From an uncultured Hyphomicrobiales bacterium (lineage in GTDB: Bacteria; Pseudomonadota; Alphaproteobacteria; Rhizobiales; Devosiaceae), in assembly GCA_903828145.1 (NCBI GenBank), contig CAIKKY010000021.1:120029-184028 (forward strand): DNA of 64,000 bases. Reading direction: 5' to 3'. The translations under genes and the position numbers were made by a program. Numbering within the stretch: the first letter of the stretch is position 1; every line of letters starts with the position of its first letter. This document shows, one piece after another, positions 45,153 to 54,905 of the stretch. The notes beneath the pieces are model-generated. The model was given only the letters and a program-made list of their open reading frames with translations. It ran no database searches and was not told where the DNA came from.

Positions 45153-47011
45153 GGCAGCACTTCGGCGCGCTCTGCCGAGGCCCCCTGCACCCGTTCGCGT
45201 GCAAGGCGATACTCGCCCAGGGTGCCGTTGAGCGCCGAGCTGATCGCGTCGTTGAGCGCTGCCGCCGTATCGATGCGGGAGAGGAACACATAATCGGCCC
45301 CGGCGGCGTAGATGCCCGGCACATCTGCGAGCCGCACCGCATTGGCAATGATCACCGCCGTAGGGTTGATGCGGCGCACATTGGCCACCAGCGTTGCGTT
45401 ATCAATGCCGCGCAGCAGATCATCCGGCACCGTCGAAACAATCAGCCGCGCCTTGCTGATCCCCGCATGATGCAACGTATCGGCGTTGGCGAGATCGCCA
45501 TACTCGACCTCGGCCCCTGTCTCGCGAATCCGGTCGTGCAGATTGACCGCAAAATCGACCACCAGCGTTTCCTTCACCAGCTCAGGGTCCGCACGGCTCA
45601 GATCATGAAGCAGCGACGAGGCCACCCGGTGGAAGCCGAGAAACGCCAGTTTCCACTCTTCGCTGTCCTGCGCCGCCTCGCCCGAGGGATCGCGGAAGCC
45701 AAGCCGCCGGAGCAGTGGCGCCAGCATGGCGTGGAGCGGATAGGCCGATTTGAACAGCACCGGCGTCAACAGCGTCGTCATCACGAAAGCGAGGATGATC
45801 GATGTCGCGAGATCATCGGACAAATGCCCGAGCTTCACCCCGAGGAAGGTCACGACGAGACTGAATTCCGAAATCTGCGCCATGCGCAGCGAGGTCACTT
45901 CGGCACTGCGCTGATCGACGCCATTTAAATACAGCATGGGAAACAGCACGACCTGCCGCGCCGATACCGCGATGACAGCAATGATGACGCCCAGCACCAC
46001 CACATCCACGCCTCCCGGCATGGGAATACTCATCCCCAGGCTGACGAAAAACAGCGTGATGAAAAAGTCCTTCACCACATTCATCTTGGTGATGATCTCG
46101 GTCGAATAGGGCAGGCTGGCAATGGTCGCCCCGGCAATCAGGGCCCCCATGCCCGAGCCGACCGACAGGTGCCAGTTGGCCCCGAACAGCGTTTCGGTGA
46201 TGGAATCGAACGCGCCGCCGACAAACACCACGCCAAAGCACCAGGCCACCGCCCCCACCAGAATGACCTCCGGCACCTTGGCGATCCAGCGGAACGCAAT
46301 CGGCATGGCCGTACGCGCCACGATCAGCGTCACCACGGCAAGCAGTCCGATCCCGCCGAAGGACGCGAGGATGGCAAGCGGCTCGGGGTGCGTCAGGCTG
46401 GGTTGCAGCAGGATGATGACAATGGCCCAGAGGTCTTCCATCACTAAAAGCCCCAGCGCCAGTCGGCCGGGCACCGTGTCGAGTTCAAAAGTTTCCTGAA
46501 ACAGTTTGACGACGAGCAGCGTCGACGACATGGCGACCGCGAGCCCGATATAGACAACGCCAAGACCGGGCCCGATGAGATAACTGAGCCCCAGCGCCCC
46601 GAGGCCGAGCCCGATGGCCACGCCATAGGCCGCCACCAGCGGCACGCTCAGCAGCCCCGACAGGATAATGGCGCGTCCGCTGCGGATGATCTTGGTCACA
46701 TCGATCTCAAGCCCGATGATGAACAGCAGCAGCACAAAGCCCAGTTCGGAAATGGTGCGGATGTTTTCCGGTTCGGTCACCAGCTTCAGGAGCAGCGGTC
46801 CGGCCAGCACGCCGCCGAGAATATACCCCGCCACCGCCGGCACCCTGATGCGGGCAAAAACAATAGCCAGAAGCCCCGACAGCAAAAAGGCGATGCCGAT
46901 ATCATGAACGAGGGGCGGCAGTTCGCTACCCGATGCCATGGCCGGGCCACAGAACGCCAAAACCAGAAGCATCGCGGGCAAGAAGCCCACCACCAAACGG
47001 CGTCGCATCAT
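45149..47011 (-). CDS. KefB/RosB-type monovalent cation:proton antiporter
   Basis: A 620-residue CPA2-family antiporter. After an N-terminal signal-like segment come about 12-13 helices (residues 25-400), with AGYILGGVLAGP and FIIGLEIDVTKI typical of Kef-type proteins. A cytoplasmic RCK/TrkA-N-like domain follows (about 440-590, LAFLGFHRVASSLL and LVVDFAVNLHDRI...YGDLANADTL). The nucleotide loop reads FLGFHRVA instead of the usual GxGxxG, so NAD binding may be altered. Likely exports potassium or sodium in exchange for protons. Two adjacent ATG codons are possible starts. Confidence 0.85.
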   Translation of the reverse strand: MMRRRLVVGFLPAMLLVLAFCGPAMASGSELPPLVHDIGIAFLLSGLLAIVFARIRVPAVAGYILGGVLAGPLLLKLVTEPENIRTISELGFVLLLFIIGLEIDVTKIIRSGRAIILSGLLSVPLVAAYGVAIGLGLGALGLSYLIGPGLGVVYIGLAVAMSSTLLVVKLFQETFELDTVPGRLALGLLVMEDLWAIVIILLQPSLTHPEPLAILASFGGIGLLAVVTLIVARTAMPIAFRWIAKVPEVILVGAVAWCFGVVFVGGAFDSITETLFGANWHLSVGSGMGALIAGATIASLPYSTEIITKMNVVKDFFITLFFVSLGMSIPMPGGVDVVVLGVIIAVIAVSARQVVLFPMLYLNGVDQRSAEVTSLRMAQISEFSLVVTFLGVKLGHLSDDLATSIILAFVMTTLLTPVLFKSAYPLHAMLAPLLRRLGFRDPSGEAAQDSEEWKLAFLGFHRVASSLLHDLSRADPELVKETLVVDFAVNLHDRIRETGAEVEYGDLANADTLHHAGISKARLIVSTVPDDLLRGIDNATLVANVRRINPTAVIIANAVRLADVPGIYAAGADYVFLSRIDTAAALNDAISSALNGTLGEYRLARERVQGASAERAEVLP

Positions 47012-47162
47012 GAAGCACCCCAAGCGGCCGTATCCGTTATGAAGCTGCCTGCATGCACAGGCGGTGCGCAAGTTGAGGAATAAACCGATCCCCCCGCGCG
47101 GCAAGACTTAGAAACCGCTGCGCTGTGCGGCTTTGCCGCGTGTCTATGCGCAAGTACCGCGT

Positions 47163-47762
47163 TCAGGGCGCCACAAACCCCACGCGCGCGTGGCTGCCAT
47201 CGCAGAACGGCTTGCTCTCCGAATGCCCGCAGCGGCAAAGCCGCGCGTCGACCACCCGGTTGATGGTGCGCCCGGTACCCGACACGATTTCCAGCGGCCC
47301 ATGCACGACCAGCGGTCCGTTGGGCTGCGGCGCAATCTCGAGCGGTCCGGCCCGGGTGCCCAGAGGAACGCTGTCGCGGCTCTCCGGCTCGCCCGTGGCA
47401 GCAAAGCCAATGTCCTTATGGCTTCCGTCGCAGAACGGCTTGTGCCGCGAGGCCCCGCACCGGCAGAGCGTGGCGCGAAACCCCGTATCTTCACCCGCCA
47501 CCGTGAGCGGCGCATGAAACGCATAGGGGCCGTTTTCGCGCACCCGCACCTGATTGACTGGCGGCGCCGCCTCAGCGCGACCGCCATCCTTGCGGGTAAA
47601 GCTGAGCGCCCCTGTGGGGCAATTGAGCAGCACATCGACCAGCGGCTCGGCCGCCATCGTGTCGGGGAATATCCATTGGCCCGGTGTATTGGCCTTGAAC
47701 ACATTTGGTGCATCGAGCACGCAGAACCGGGCGTGAATGCAGCGATGCGCCCTGAACTGCAC
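47163..47762 (-). CDS. CDGSH iron-sulfur protein with ferredoxin-like N-terminus
   Basis: About 199 residues. The N-terminal part (CIHARFCVLDAPNVF ... NCPTGAL) resembles the Fer4_19/DUF1271-type iron-sulfur module. Two CDGSH motifs follow (LCRCGASRHKPFCDGSH and LCRCGHSESKPFCDGSH), each able to hold a [2Fe-2S] cluster with three Cys and one His. No ATG exists at the start. Candidates are GTG 47762, or CTG 47768 which has AGAGGGG six bases upstream. The frame is the same as that of the upstream ferritin-like gene, and only one TAG (47787-47789) lies between them, with in-frame homology (EGRDLTV) continuing almost to the stop. Either two coupled genes or a fusion split by one nonsense codon. Confidence 0.85.
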   Translation of the reverse strand: MQFRAHRCIHARFCVLDAPNVFKANTPGQWIFPDTMAAEPLVDVLLNCPTGALSFTRKDGGRAEAAPPVNQVRVRENGPYAFHAPLTVAGEDTGFRATLCRCGASRHKPFCDGSHKDIGFAATGEPESRDSVPLGTRAGPLEIAPQPNGPLVVHGPLEIVSGTGRTINRVVDARLCRCGHSESKPFCDGSHARVGFVAP

Positions 47763-47786
47763 CGTCAGGTCGCGCCCCTCTGCCCG

Positions 47787-49109
47787 CTAGATTGTGCCCG
47801 CAGGAACCACCACGTCGGGGGGCGGCGCAACCGGAACCCTGGGCAATGCGGGCGCGCGCGGCGCCTCAGCGGGGCGATCAAACCGCCGCGCCAGCCGCTG
47901 CAACGCACCCGCTACCGGCTGCAATATATGGGGTGGCGGAAACAGCAGCGCGGCATGATCGGCCATTTCGGTGAGCCGCTCGGCGATCACCTGCGCCTCG
48001 CCGCTTGTGGGCAGACGCGCCACATCGCGCAGCATCGAAAATGTCATGCCGGCATGAACGCCCGGATGGTGGGCACTGGCGGGCAGGCTCGCAAGATGCA
48101 TCGCGACCGGGCTCAGCACCGCCATCAACTCGGCGGCGACCCCGACCATCAGCCGCTTGCCGGCGTCATCGTCACCGCGCCCGAACCCCTGCACCAGGGT
48201 CCGCAGCATCAGCGCATAGATCGCGTTGGCGAGGTCGAGCACCGGCGCTGTCTCGGGGTGATCGATATGCACGCGGTTATGGCCATCAGCCGCCGGGCGC
48301 ATCACCGGGTTGCGGGCCACCGGAAACGCAGGGGCGAAACCCGCCTTCTGCAGCAGCAGCGCCTCATACGCGCGCTTCACCGCCAGAAACCGGTTGTAGT
48401 GGCTATTTTCGCTGTGCCCCGGCGCGCCCTCGCCCTGCTCGATGATTGTTTCAATCGCCGCGTCAGCCTCCTCAAGACTGCCGATGGTCATCAAACCCGG
48501 CAATCCGGCATCGGCTGGTCCGATCTGCGAGCGGACATCGCCCACGAACAGCGCGGCCTCGCCGTGTAGGCGCGCGAGGTGATGAAACCCGCGACGGATG
48601 CTGCGATAGAGGTGCCCAACGGTCAGATAGTCCTGCGCGCTCGGCATCAGCCTGCCGCGGCGGATCGTCCGATGATAGGCCGCCCCATGCACGAATTCGG
48701 CACTGTCATCGACCGCCAGACCCTCTGGCCGCTCGAGAAAAATGAAGTGATCGAGCACCGCCGGTGAAAACGGCGCCAGCTCCACCACGACGCCCGACGG
48801 GTGATAGCCAGGCAGGATCGGAAAATTGGGGTGCGACAGGTGCGGTGCACCACCGATGGCGCTCGTCAGATTGCCCGCGAGCGTAAGGTGGGTCATTTCC
48901 TCGATGGCCACCGCGAGGATGGCCCGCCGCCATCCGGCGACAATGGGCACCGCGTCGGCATCCAGCCCATCGCGCTCATCGCGCTTCAGGCTCCATGCCG
49001 CATAGAGGTAGCAGCACATCAGGTTATGTTCGATCGCTGCCGCTTCGGCGAGGAGATAGATCAGCTCCTCGCGGGTCTCGACCCGGATGCGCGGCTCGTG
49101 CCTATCCAT
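47787..49109 (-). CDS. Ferritin-like (PF12902-type) protein
   Basis: A 440-residue protein with an N-terminal ferritin-like helical bundle. EAAAIEHNLMCCYLYAAWSLK and AILAVAIEEMTHLTLAGNLTSAIGG supply ExxH-type iron ligands, GDV..EAD and later helices complete it, and the C-terminal half is mostly helical with a Pro/Ala-rich tail. Such proteins are found with iron-sulfur or polyketide/violacein-like (VioB) oxidases; the reaction here is unknown. ATG 49109 has GGAGG six bases upstream and is chosen over longer starts. Followed in-frame by the CDGSH gene after one TAG. Confidence 0.75.
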   Translation of the reverse strand: MDRHEPRIRVETREELIYLLAEAAAIEHNLMCCYLYAAWSLKRDERDGLDADAVPIVAGWRRAILAVAIEEMTHLTLAGNLTSAIGGAPHLSHPNFPILPGYHPSGVVVELAPFSPAVLDHFIFLERPEGLAVDDSAEFVHGAAYHRTIRRGRLMPSAQDYLTVGHLYRSIRRGFHHLARLHGEAALFVGDVRSQIGPADAGLPGLMTIGSLEEADAAIETIIEQGEGAPGHSENSHYNRFLAVKRAYEALLLQKAGFAPAFPVARNPVMRPAADGHNRVHIDHPETAPVLDLANAIYALMLRTLVQGFGRGDDDAGKRLMVGVAAELMAVLSPVAMHLASLPASAHHPGVHAGMTFSMLRDVARLPTSGEAQVIAERLTEMADHAALLFPPPHILQPVAGALQRLARRFDRPAEAPRAPALPRVPVAPPPDVVVPAGTI

Positions 49110-49258
49110 CTGATCCTCCACCCGAACTTTGGCGCTTCGCTTCAGGGTGAACAACGGCATCCGGATGCGTAGCGGGCCTGCGTAGTCTTTGCGATTGGCC
49201 CGCCCCGGTCGGTGAGAATTCAGTCGCCCCGCTGCGGCGCAGCCGCTATGGATTGGGC

Positions 49259-50374
49259 ATGGATGCGGCACCCCCCCTTGAACTTTTCCTTGTCTCCGCC
49301 CCCGGGCTGGAAGCGGCGCTCATGCGTGAGGCGCATCGCCAGGGCTATCCCGGCGCGCGCACCGTACCGGGCGGGGTATCGGTTGACGGGAGCTGGCCCG
49401 ATATCTGGCGCGCCAATCTCACGCTACGCGGCGCGACCCGTGTACTGATGCGGCTCGACAGCTTCCGCGCCATGCACCTCGCCCAGCTGGACAAGCGCGC
49501 CCGCAAGATCGATTGGGCGAGCGTCCTGCGGCCGGATGTACCGGTGCGCGTTGAGGCCAGTTGCGCCAAATCCAAAATCTACCACGCCGGTGCCGCCGCC
49601 CAGCGCGTTGAACGCGCCATCAGCGAAACCCTCGGCGCCCCCTTGAGCGATGACGCCGAGGTCCGCGTGCTTGTTCGCATCGAGGATGATCTCGCCACCA
49701 TCAGCATTGATACGACCGGCGAGCCGCTGCACAAGCGCGGCCACAAGCAGGCGGTCAACCGCGCGCCCATGCGCGAATCGCTCGCCGCCCTGTTTCTCTA
49801 TGAGGCCGGCTTCACCGGCACTGAGCCTGTCTACGATCCCATGTGCGGCTCAGGCACTTTTCCGATTGAAGCCGCCGAAATTGCCACCGGGCTGCACCCC
49901 GGCCGCACCCGCAGCTTTGCCTTTGAGCACCTCGCGACCTTTCGCCCCGCGCTCTGGGACGCGATGAAACGCGATGCCGACCTGCGCCCGACGCCGCTCC
50001 TGTTTTTCGGCAGCGACGGCGATGTGGGGGCAATTGCCATGGCGCGCGACAATGCCGAGCGCGCCGGGGTCAGCGACCTGACGCGCTTCAGCGAATGCGA
50101 CATTGCCGACCTGACACGGCCCGATAGCCCGCCCGGTCTCGTCATCATCAACCCGCCCTATGGGGCACGCCTTGGCGACCCCAATGCGCTGGTCGGGCTC
50201 TATCGGACGCTCGGTCAATCGCTGGCGCGGAACTTTTCCGGCTGGCGGGTGGGGCTGATTGCGGCCAATCCGCGCCTCGCACAGGCCACTGGCCTGCCGT
50301 TCGCCCCGCCACTGCCGCCCGTGCTGCACGGCGGCATCCGCATCCGTCTGCACCTGACCAAGGCGCTGAAATAG
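49259..50374 (+). CDS. THUMP-type class I SAM-dependent RNA methyltransferase (RlmL/YpsC-like)
   Basis: A 371-residue enzyme. The N-terminal THUMP-containing part (about 1-160) has LELFLVSAPGLEAALMREA. The Rossmann methyltransferase domain carries YDPMCGSGTFPIEAAEIA for SAM binding and the catalytic VIINPPYGARLGD motif, as in 23S rRNA m2G methyltransferases. ATG 49259 is chosen; TTG 49253 is possible. One base separates it from the P-type ATPase gene, although the functions are not obviously linked. Confidence 0.85.
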   Translation: MDAAPPLELFLVSAPGLEAALMREAHRQGYPGARTVPGGVSVDGSWPDIWRANLTLRGATRVLMRLDSFRAMHLAQLDKRARKIDWASVLRPDVPVRVEASCAKSKIYHAGAAAQRVERAISETLGAPLSDDAEVRVLVRIEDDLATISIDTTGEPLHKRGHKQAVNRAPMRESLAALFLYEAGFTGTEPVYDPMCGSGTFPIEAAEIATGLHPGRTRSFAFEHLATFRPALWDAMKRDADLRPTPLLFFGSDGDVGAIAMARDNAERAGVSDLTRFSECDIADLTRPDSPPGLVIINPPYGARLGDPNALVGLYRTLGQSLARNFSGWRVGLIAANPRLAQATGLPFAPPLPPVLHGGIRIRLHLTKALK

Positions 50375-50375
50375 C

Positions 50376-52895
50376 ATGGGCGGATCAGGGGACAGGTCGC
50401 TGGGTCTTTCGAGCGACGACGCCCGGCTCCGCCTTGCCGCTGATGGCCCGAATGACCTCCCCAAAGGCGGCCGCCGCACCCTCGTCACCATCATCGTCTC
50501 AGTCCTTAAAGAGCCCATGCTGGCGCTGCTGCTCGGCGGTGGGTTGATCTACCTGCTGATTGGAGAAGCCAGCGATGCGCTGATCCTCCTCGCCTTCGCC
50601 ACATTGTCGATTATCATTACCACGGTGCAGGAAGCGCGGACTGAACGCGTGCTCGACTCCTTGCGCGACCTGTCGAGCCCGCGAGCCCGGGTGATCCGCG
50701 ACGGCACCCGCCAGGTCATTGCCGGGCGCGAAGTCGTCGTCGGCGACGTGCTGGTGCTGGGCGAAGGCGACCGGGTTAGCGCCGATGCCACCCTTTTGGA
50801 CGTTGCGGACCTCAAACTCGATGAATCCCTCCTCACCGGGGAATCCGTGCCTGTCAGCAAGGCCATCGAATCGGGGGAAATCGCCACGCCGCGCCGACCC
50901 GGTGGCGACGGATCACCGCTGATCTATTCTGGCACCCTCGTGGTGCGCGGACAGGGTCTTGCCCGCGTCCACGCCACCGGTGCCCAAACCGAAATGGGCC
51001 GGATCGGGGTCTCGCTCAACCGGTTGGAAACCGAAACGCCGCGCCTCCAGCACGACATGCGCCGGCTTGTCCTGAGCCTTGGCCTTTTTGGCGGCCTCGC
51101 CAGCCTCTCCGCCGTGCTGCTCTACGGCCTGTTGCGCGGCAATTGGCTCGACGCAATCCTCGCGGGCATTGCGCTCGGCATGTCGATGCTGCCCGAAGAG
51201 TTTCCCGTCGTGCTCACCGTCTTCATGGCCATGGGGGCGTGGCGCATCAGTCGCGCCCGGGTGCTCACGCGCCGCGCTGCGGCTATCGAAACGCTGGGCT
51301 CGGCCACTGTGCTCTGCACCGACAAGACCGGCACGCTCACCGAAAACCGCATGCAGGTTGCCGCCCTCTGGTCTGCCGCAAGCGGCGCAACCCGCGTCGA
51401 GCCCGGCGCGGTGCTTCCGCCGCCCCTTGCCCTTATGCTTGATACTGCTGCTCTTGCCTCGGCCCCCGATCCGTTTGACCCGATGGAGCGCGCTTTCCAT
51501 GCAGCGCGCCCCAATCCGCACCCCAACGATATGGCTCTGCTCGTGAGCTATCCGCTGCGGCCCGACCTGCTGGTGATGACGCAGATCTGGGACCGGAACG
51601 GGTCCGCCTATGCCGCCGCCAAGGGCGCGCCCGAGGCCGTGCTGCACCTGTGCCGTCTGCCCGACGATGAACGCCACCGCATCGGCGCCGCCGTCGATAG
51701 CCTCGCTGCGGAAGGATTGCGCGTCCTCGCCCTGGCGGCCGCCGATCTGGGTTCGGCTCCGCTGCCTGAAACCCAGAATGACCTGCCCTTGCAGTTCCTC
51801 GGCCTCATCGGCCTGGCCGATCCGCTCCGCGCTGGCATCCCCGAGGCCGTGCGGCAATGTCGATCGGCCGGCATTCGGATCATCATGGTCACGGGCGACT
51901 ATCCGGTCACCGCCCGCGCCATTGCCCGCGCCGCGGGCATCGACCATGAGGCCGTCCTCAGTGGCGACGAGGTGGCTACCCTCGACGACGCCGCGCTGGC
52001 CGACCGGCTCAAAACGGTCAGCATTTTCGCCCGCGTCATGCCCGAACAGAAGCTGCGGCTCGTTGAAACTCTGAAGCGACAGGGCGAAATCGTCGCCATG
52101 ACCGGCGACGGTGTGAATGACGCCCCCTCCCTCAAGGCCGCCCATATCGGCATCGCCATGGGCGGACGCGGCACCGATGTGGCGCGTGAAGCGAGCGCCC
52201 TGGTGCTGCTCGATGATGATTTCGCGTCCATCGTCGCGGCCATCCGGCTCGGCCGCCGCATTTACGACAACCTCCGCAAAGCGGCAGGCTTCATCCTCGC
52301 CGTGCATGTCCCGATCGCGGCGCTCGCCCTTCTGCCGCTGGCGCTGGGGCTACCGGTCATCCTCTGGCCGATCCACATAGCCTTTCTTGAGATGGTCATC
52401 GATCCGGTATGCTCGCTGGTGTTCGAAAGCGAGGGGGAGGAAAAAGACATCATGACCCGTCCGCCGCGCCCGGCCAGGGGGTCGCTGTTTTCCCGCCAGT
52501 TGGTGGTCGCAAGCCTCATACGGGGCGGTTTGGCCTTTGCGGTCGTGTTCGCCGTATTGAGCTATGCCGCGCTGAATGCCCTGCCCGAAACCTCGGCCCG
52601 AGGCCTTGCCTTCACCACACTGCTACTCGCCATTCTCGCCCTGATCGTGGGGAACCGCACGTTTTCGAGCGGGTTTCTCGCCGGGCTCCGGGGCGGTAAT
52701 CCCTTGCTGGTCTTTGTGCCCATTGGGATGCTGGCGCTGATCGGGGTCAGCCAGTTCTGGCCCCCGGCCCGCGACCTGTTCCGCTTTGGGCCGCTCAGCG
52801 GCGTTGAGATCGCCCTTGCGCTGTGCGCAGCGGCGGCCCTGATGGTCGGCATCAGCCTTGAGCGCCGGATCGAGCGCCGCCTCACCAGGCGGTAA
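50376..52895 (+). CDS. P-type cation-transporting ATPase (type II-like)
   Basis: An 839-residue pump with about ten helices. Actuator motif LLTGESVPVS, phosphorylation motif DKTGT (Asp316), hinge TGDGVNDAPS (576-585), KGAPE nucleotide segment, and a cation-site helix 4 reading MLPEEFPVV (Pro273). Type II Ca2+ pumps usually have VPEGLP; PEEFP marks a less-studied bacterial subgroup, so the ion (Ca2+, Mn2+ or Mg2+) is not assigned. The N-terminus is short but includes the usual GPNDLPKG cytoplasmic motif. Its last 14 bp overlap the convergent SDR gene. Confidence 0.88.
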   Translation: MGGSGDRSLGLSSDDARLRLAADGPNDLPKGGRRTLVTIIVSVLKEPMLALLLGGGLIYLLIGEASDALILLAFATLSIIITTVQEARTERVLDSLRDLSSPRARVIRDGTRQVIAGREVVVGDVLVLGEGDRVSADATLLDVADLKLDESLLTGESVPVSKAIESGEIATPRRPGGDGSPLIYSGTLVVRGQGLARVHATGAQTEMGRIGVSLNRLETETPRLQHDMRRLVLSLGLFGGLASLSAVLLYGLLRGNWLDAILAGIALGMSMLPEEFPVVLTVFMAMGAWRISRARVLTRRAAAIETLGSATVLCTDKTGTLTENRMQVAALWSAASGATRVEPGAVLPPPLALMLDTAALASAPDPFDPMERAFHAARPNPHPNDMALLVSYPLRPDLLVMTQIWDRNGSAYAAAKGAPEAVLHLCRLPDDERHRIGAAVDSLAAEGLRVLALAAADLGSAPLPETQNDLPLQFLGLIGLADPLRAGIPEAVRQCRSAGIRIIMVTGDYPVTARAIARAAGIDHEAVLSGDEVATLDDAALADRLKTVSIFARVMPEQKLRLVETLKRQGEIVAMTGDGVNDAPSLKAAHIGIAMGGRGTDVAREASALVLLDDDFASIVAAIRLGRRIYDNLRKAAGFILAVHVPIAALALLPLALGLPVILWPIHIAFLEMVIDPVCSLVFESEGEEKDIMTRPPRPARGSLFSRQLVVASLIRGGLAFAVVFAVLSYAALNALPETSARGLAFTTLLLAILALIVGNRTFSSGFLAGLRGGNPLLVFVPIGMLALIGVSQFWPPARDLFRFGPLSGVEIALALCAAAALMVGISLERRIERRLTRR

Positions 52896-53649
52896 AGCCG
52901 CCATCCACGAGCAGATCGTGGCCGGTGACAAAGGACGAGGCCCCCGCCGCAAGAAAGATCGCCGGGCCCACCATTTCGTCCACCGTGGCAATGCGCGCCA
53001 TGGGTGTCTCGCCCGCAAAGGTGACAAGCTGCTCAGCCACCTCCGGCCGCCGGTTCATGGGTGACAGCGTATAGCCGGGGCTGATCGCATTGACGCGCAA
53101 TCCCCGGTCTACCCACTCCATGGCAAGGCTCTTGGTGAGGTGGACCACCCCGGCCTTGGCGCTGTTGTAATGGACCTGCGTCAGGCCCCGGTTGACGATG
53201 GAGCCGGACATCGACGCAATATTGATGATCGAGCCGCGGCCCTGCTTCAGCATGAGGCGCGCTTCGGCCTGACAGCTTAGAAACACCCCGGTCAGGTTGA
53301 CGTCGATCACTCTTTGCCAATCCGAAAGAGCCAGATCCTCCGCTGGTGTCGCCGCCGCGATCCCTGCCGCATTGACGGCCACCGACAGCGGGCCCATCTC
53401 GCGCTCCACCCGCGCAAGCGCGGCCCTGAGATCATCTGCCGAGGTCACATCGCCCTCAAGCGCCAGCCCCTGCCGCCCGTGCTTCTGCACCAGGGCCAGC
53501 GTCTCAGCGAGGCCTGCGGTCTGCCGCGCCAGATCGAACAGCGCCACGCGAGCGCCGGCCTCGGCGAGCCCGGCAGCAATCGCCTGCCCAATGCCACTCC
53601 CCGCGCCCGTGACAAAGGCAGTCTCGCCCGAAAGATCAAATAGCCGCAT
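52882..53649 (-). CDS. SDR-family polyol/sugar dehydrogenase
   Basis: A 255-residue short-chain dehydrogenase. TGAGSGIGQAIA (cofactor loop), NAAGIAAA, Ser in NIASMSGSI, Tyr-x3-Lys in HYNSAKAG and the C-terminal TGHDLLVDGGFTAW. The tail resembles sorbitol/galactitol 2-dehydrogenases. ATG 53649 follows AGGGGAAC. It stands alone and overlaps the end of the convergent ATPase by 14 bp. Confidence 0.82.
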   Translation of the reverse strand: MRLFDLSGETAFVTGAGSGIGQAIAAGLAEAGARVALFDLARQTAGLAETLALVQKHGRQGLALEGDVTSADDLRAALARVEREMGPLSVAVNAAGIAAATPAEDLALSDWQRVIDVNLTGVFLSCQAEARLMLKQGRGSIINIASMSGSIVNRGLTQVHYNSAKAGVVHLTKSLAMEWVDRGLRVNAISPGYTLSPMNRRPEVAEQLVTFAGETPMARIATVDEMVGPAIFLAAGASSFVTGHDLLVDGGFTAW

Positions 53650-53740
53650 GCTGTTCCCCTCTGCTGCCCCGGATATTCCCGAGGCGCAGAGGCGCGTCAA
53701 CCATCGAGGGCGCAGCGCCGGGCCCAGTCGATGAGAAAAG

Positions 53741-53777
53741 GGCGCCGACACCCTGCCCGAAGGCAGGGGCCGACGCC
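53741..53777 (-). terminator. Terminator of the SsuA-like gene
   Basis: Core stem CCCTGCC / GGCAGGG with a CGAA tetraloop (53751-53768), extended by partial pairing outside. On the minus strand it is followed by CCTTTTCTC (complement of 53732-53740). It lies about 45 bp after the stop of the leftward binding-protein gene. Confidence 0.6.
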
Positions 53778-53814
53778 CCTCATGCAACCGTCAGCGGATG
53801 CAGCAGCCGTGCGA

Positions 53815-54858
53815 TTAGCGCTTGTCGAGGCCCACGGTTTCGTAGGCGCCGAGCGTTTCAATGGCCTTCACGATGAAGTCATGGTCCACGATATCGGCAG
53901 CAGCCACGGCCTTCAGGTCCTTGAAGTCGGGGTTCGAGTAAATGAAGGTCACGGTCTTTTCGACTTCGGTCGGGTTGAGGCAACCATTCACGCACCAGCG
54001 GCCCTTGAGGAAATCAGCGGTCTTCTGCAGATTTTCCTTCTTCAGGTCGTCGCGCACGGCGGCAACCGCATCAACCCACTGGGTCGGATCGGCTTCAAAG
54101 GCGCGCGACATGTCGATCAGCGCATCCACGAAGCGCTGCAGCGCCTCGTGCTTGCTTTCAATCGTGCTGTCGAGCGCGGCAACGAACTTTGACAGGCCCG
54201 GCGCAGCGGCCGAGAAATCTTCCGGCGACACGAGGATATGGATGCCGGGCGTGTCCGCAATCGGCAGGAAGGTGCCGTAAGACACCGTGGTCGCGTCGAC
54301 CTTGCCAGCGGCCAGCGCCTGAACGCGGGCGGCCGGGGCGCCGATGGCGACATAGCTCGGGCCATCAGCCGCAACGCCCTTCGAGGCGATAACCACCTGC
54401 GTCAGCGTATGGTCGAGGCTGCCATTATCGGCAATAGCGTAAGAGCGGCCGACAAGGCCTTCGACCGAGGTGATTTCGGCCTTGGCCGCAATCAGGAACG
54501 GCGCGCCGAGCGTGCCCGACACGATGCCGCGGATCGGCAGGTCGCTATCGGCCCGGAGGCGGATCGCGGCGTCGATGCTGATATCGGCCATATCCACTGC
54601 GCCTGAATTGAGCGCAGCCACGGCCTGCGGCGTGCCCTCAAGGGCAACGATCTCAACTTCGACGCCGTGCTTTTCAAAAAAGCCCAGCTTGCCAGCAAGC
54701 TTCAGCACCGAATCGGTGGTCGGGTTGATGTCGGTATCGGCGGTGGCCAGCTTGAGCTTCAGAAGGTCAGCGGCACCCGCTGCCCCGGCGAGGCCCACGA
54801 GGGTAACGCCGAGGGTCAGGGCAGACAGCACAGGTTTGCGTAGCGTGTGGAACAACAT
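53815..54858 (-). CDS. SsuA/TauA-like periplasmic binding protein
   Basis: A 347-residue NMT1/SsuA-family binding protein with a signal peptide (LSALTLGVTLVGLAGAAGAAD). Mature part: LKLATADTDINPTTDSVLKLAGKLGFFEKHGVEVEIVALEG, then AVAALNSGAVDMADISIDAAI and a RWCVNGCL segment with two close cysteines. The family binds sulfonates, nitrate, thiamine precursors or aromatic acids. It is the last gene of an operon whose ATPase and permease are encoded at 57992-59700, with the DUF1501 and DUF1800 genes in between. Confidence 0.85.
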   Translation of the reverse strand: MLFHTLRKPVLSALTLGVTLVGLAGAAGAADLLKLKLATADTDINPTTDSVLKLAGKLGFFEKHGVEVEIVALEGTPQAVAALNSGAVDMADISIDAAIRLRADSDLPIRGIVSGTLGAPFLIAAKAEITSVEGLVGRSYAIADNGSLDHTLTQVVIASKGVAADGPSYVAIGAPAARVQALAAGKVDATTVSYGTFLPIADTPGIHILVSPEDFSAAAPGLSKFVAALDSTIESKHEALQRFVDALIDMSRAFEADPTQWVDAVAAVRDDLKKENLQKTADFLKGRWCVNGCLNPTEVEKTVTFIYSNPDFKDLKAVAAADIVDHDFIVKAIETLGAYETVGLDKR

Positions 54859-54905
54859 TTCGGTCTCTGTTTCAGGTTGAGATGAGGCAGTCGGAAGGAA
54901 CCGCA

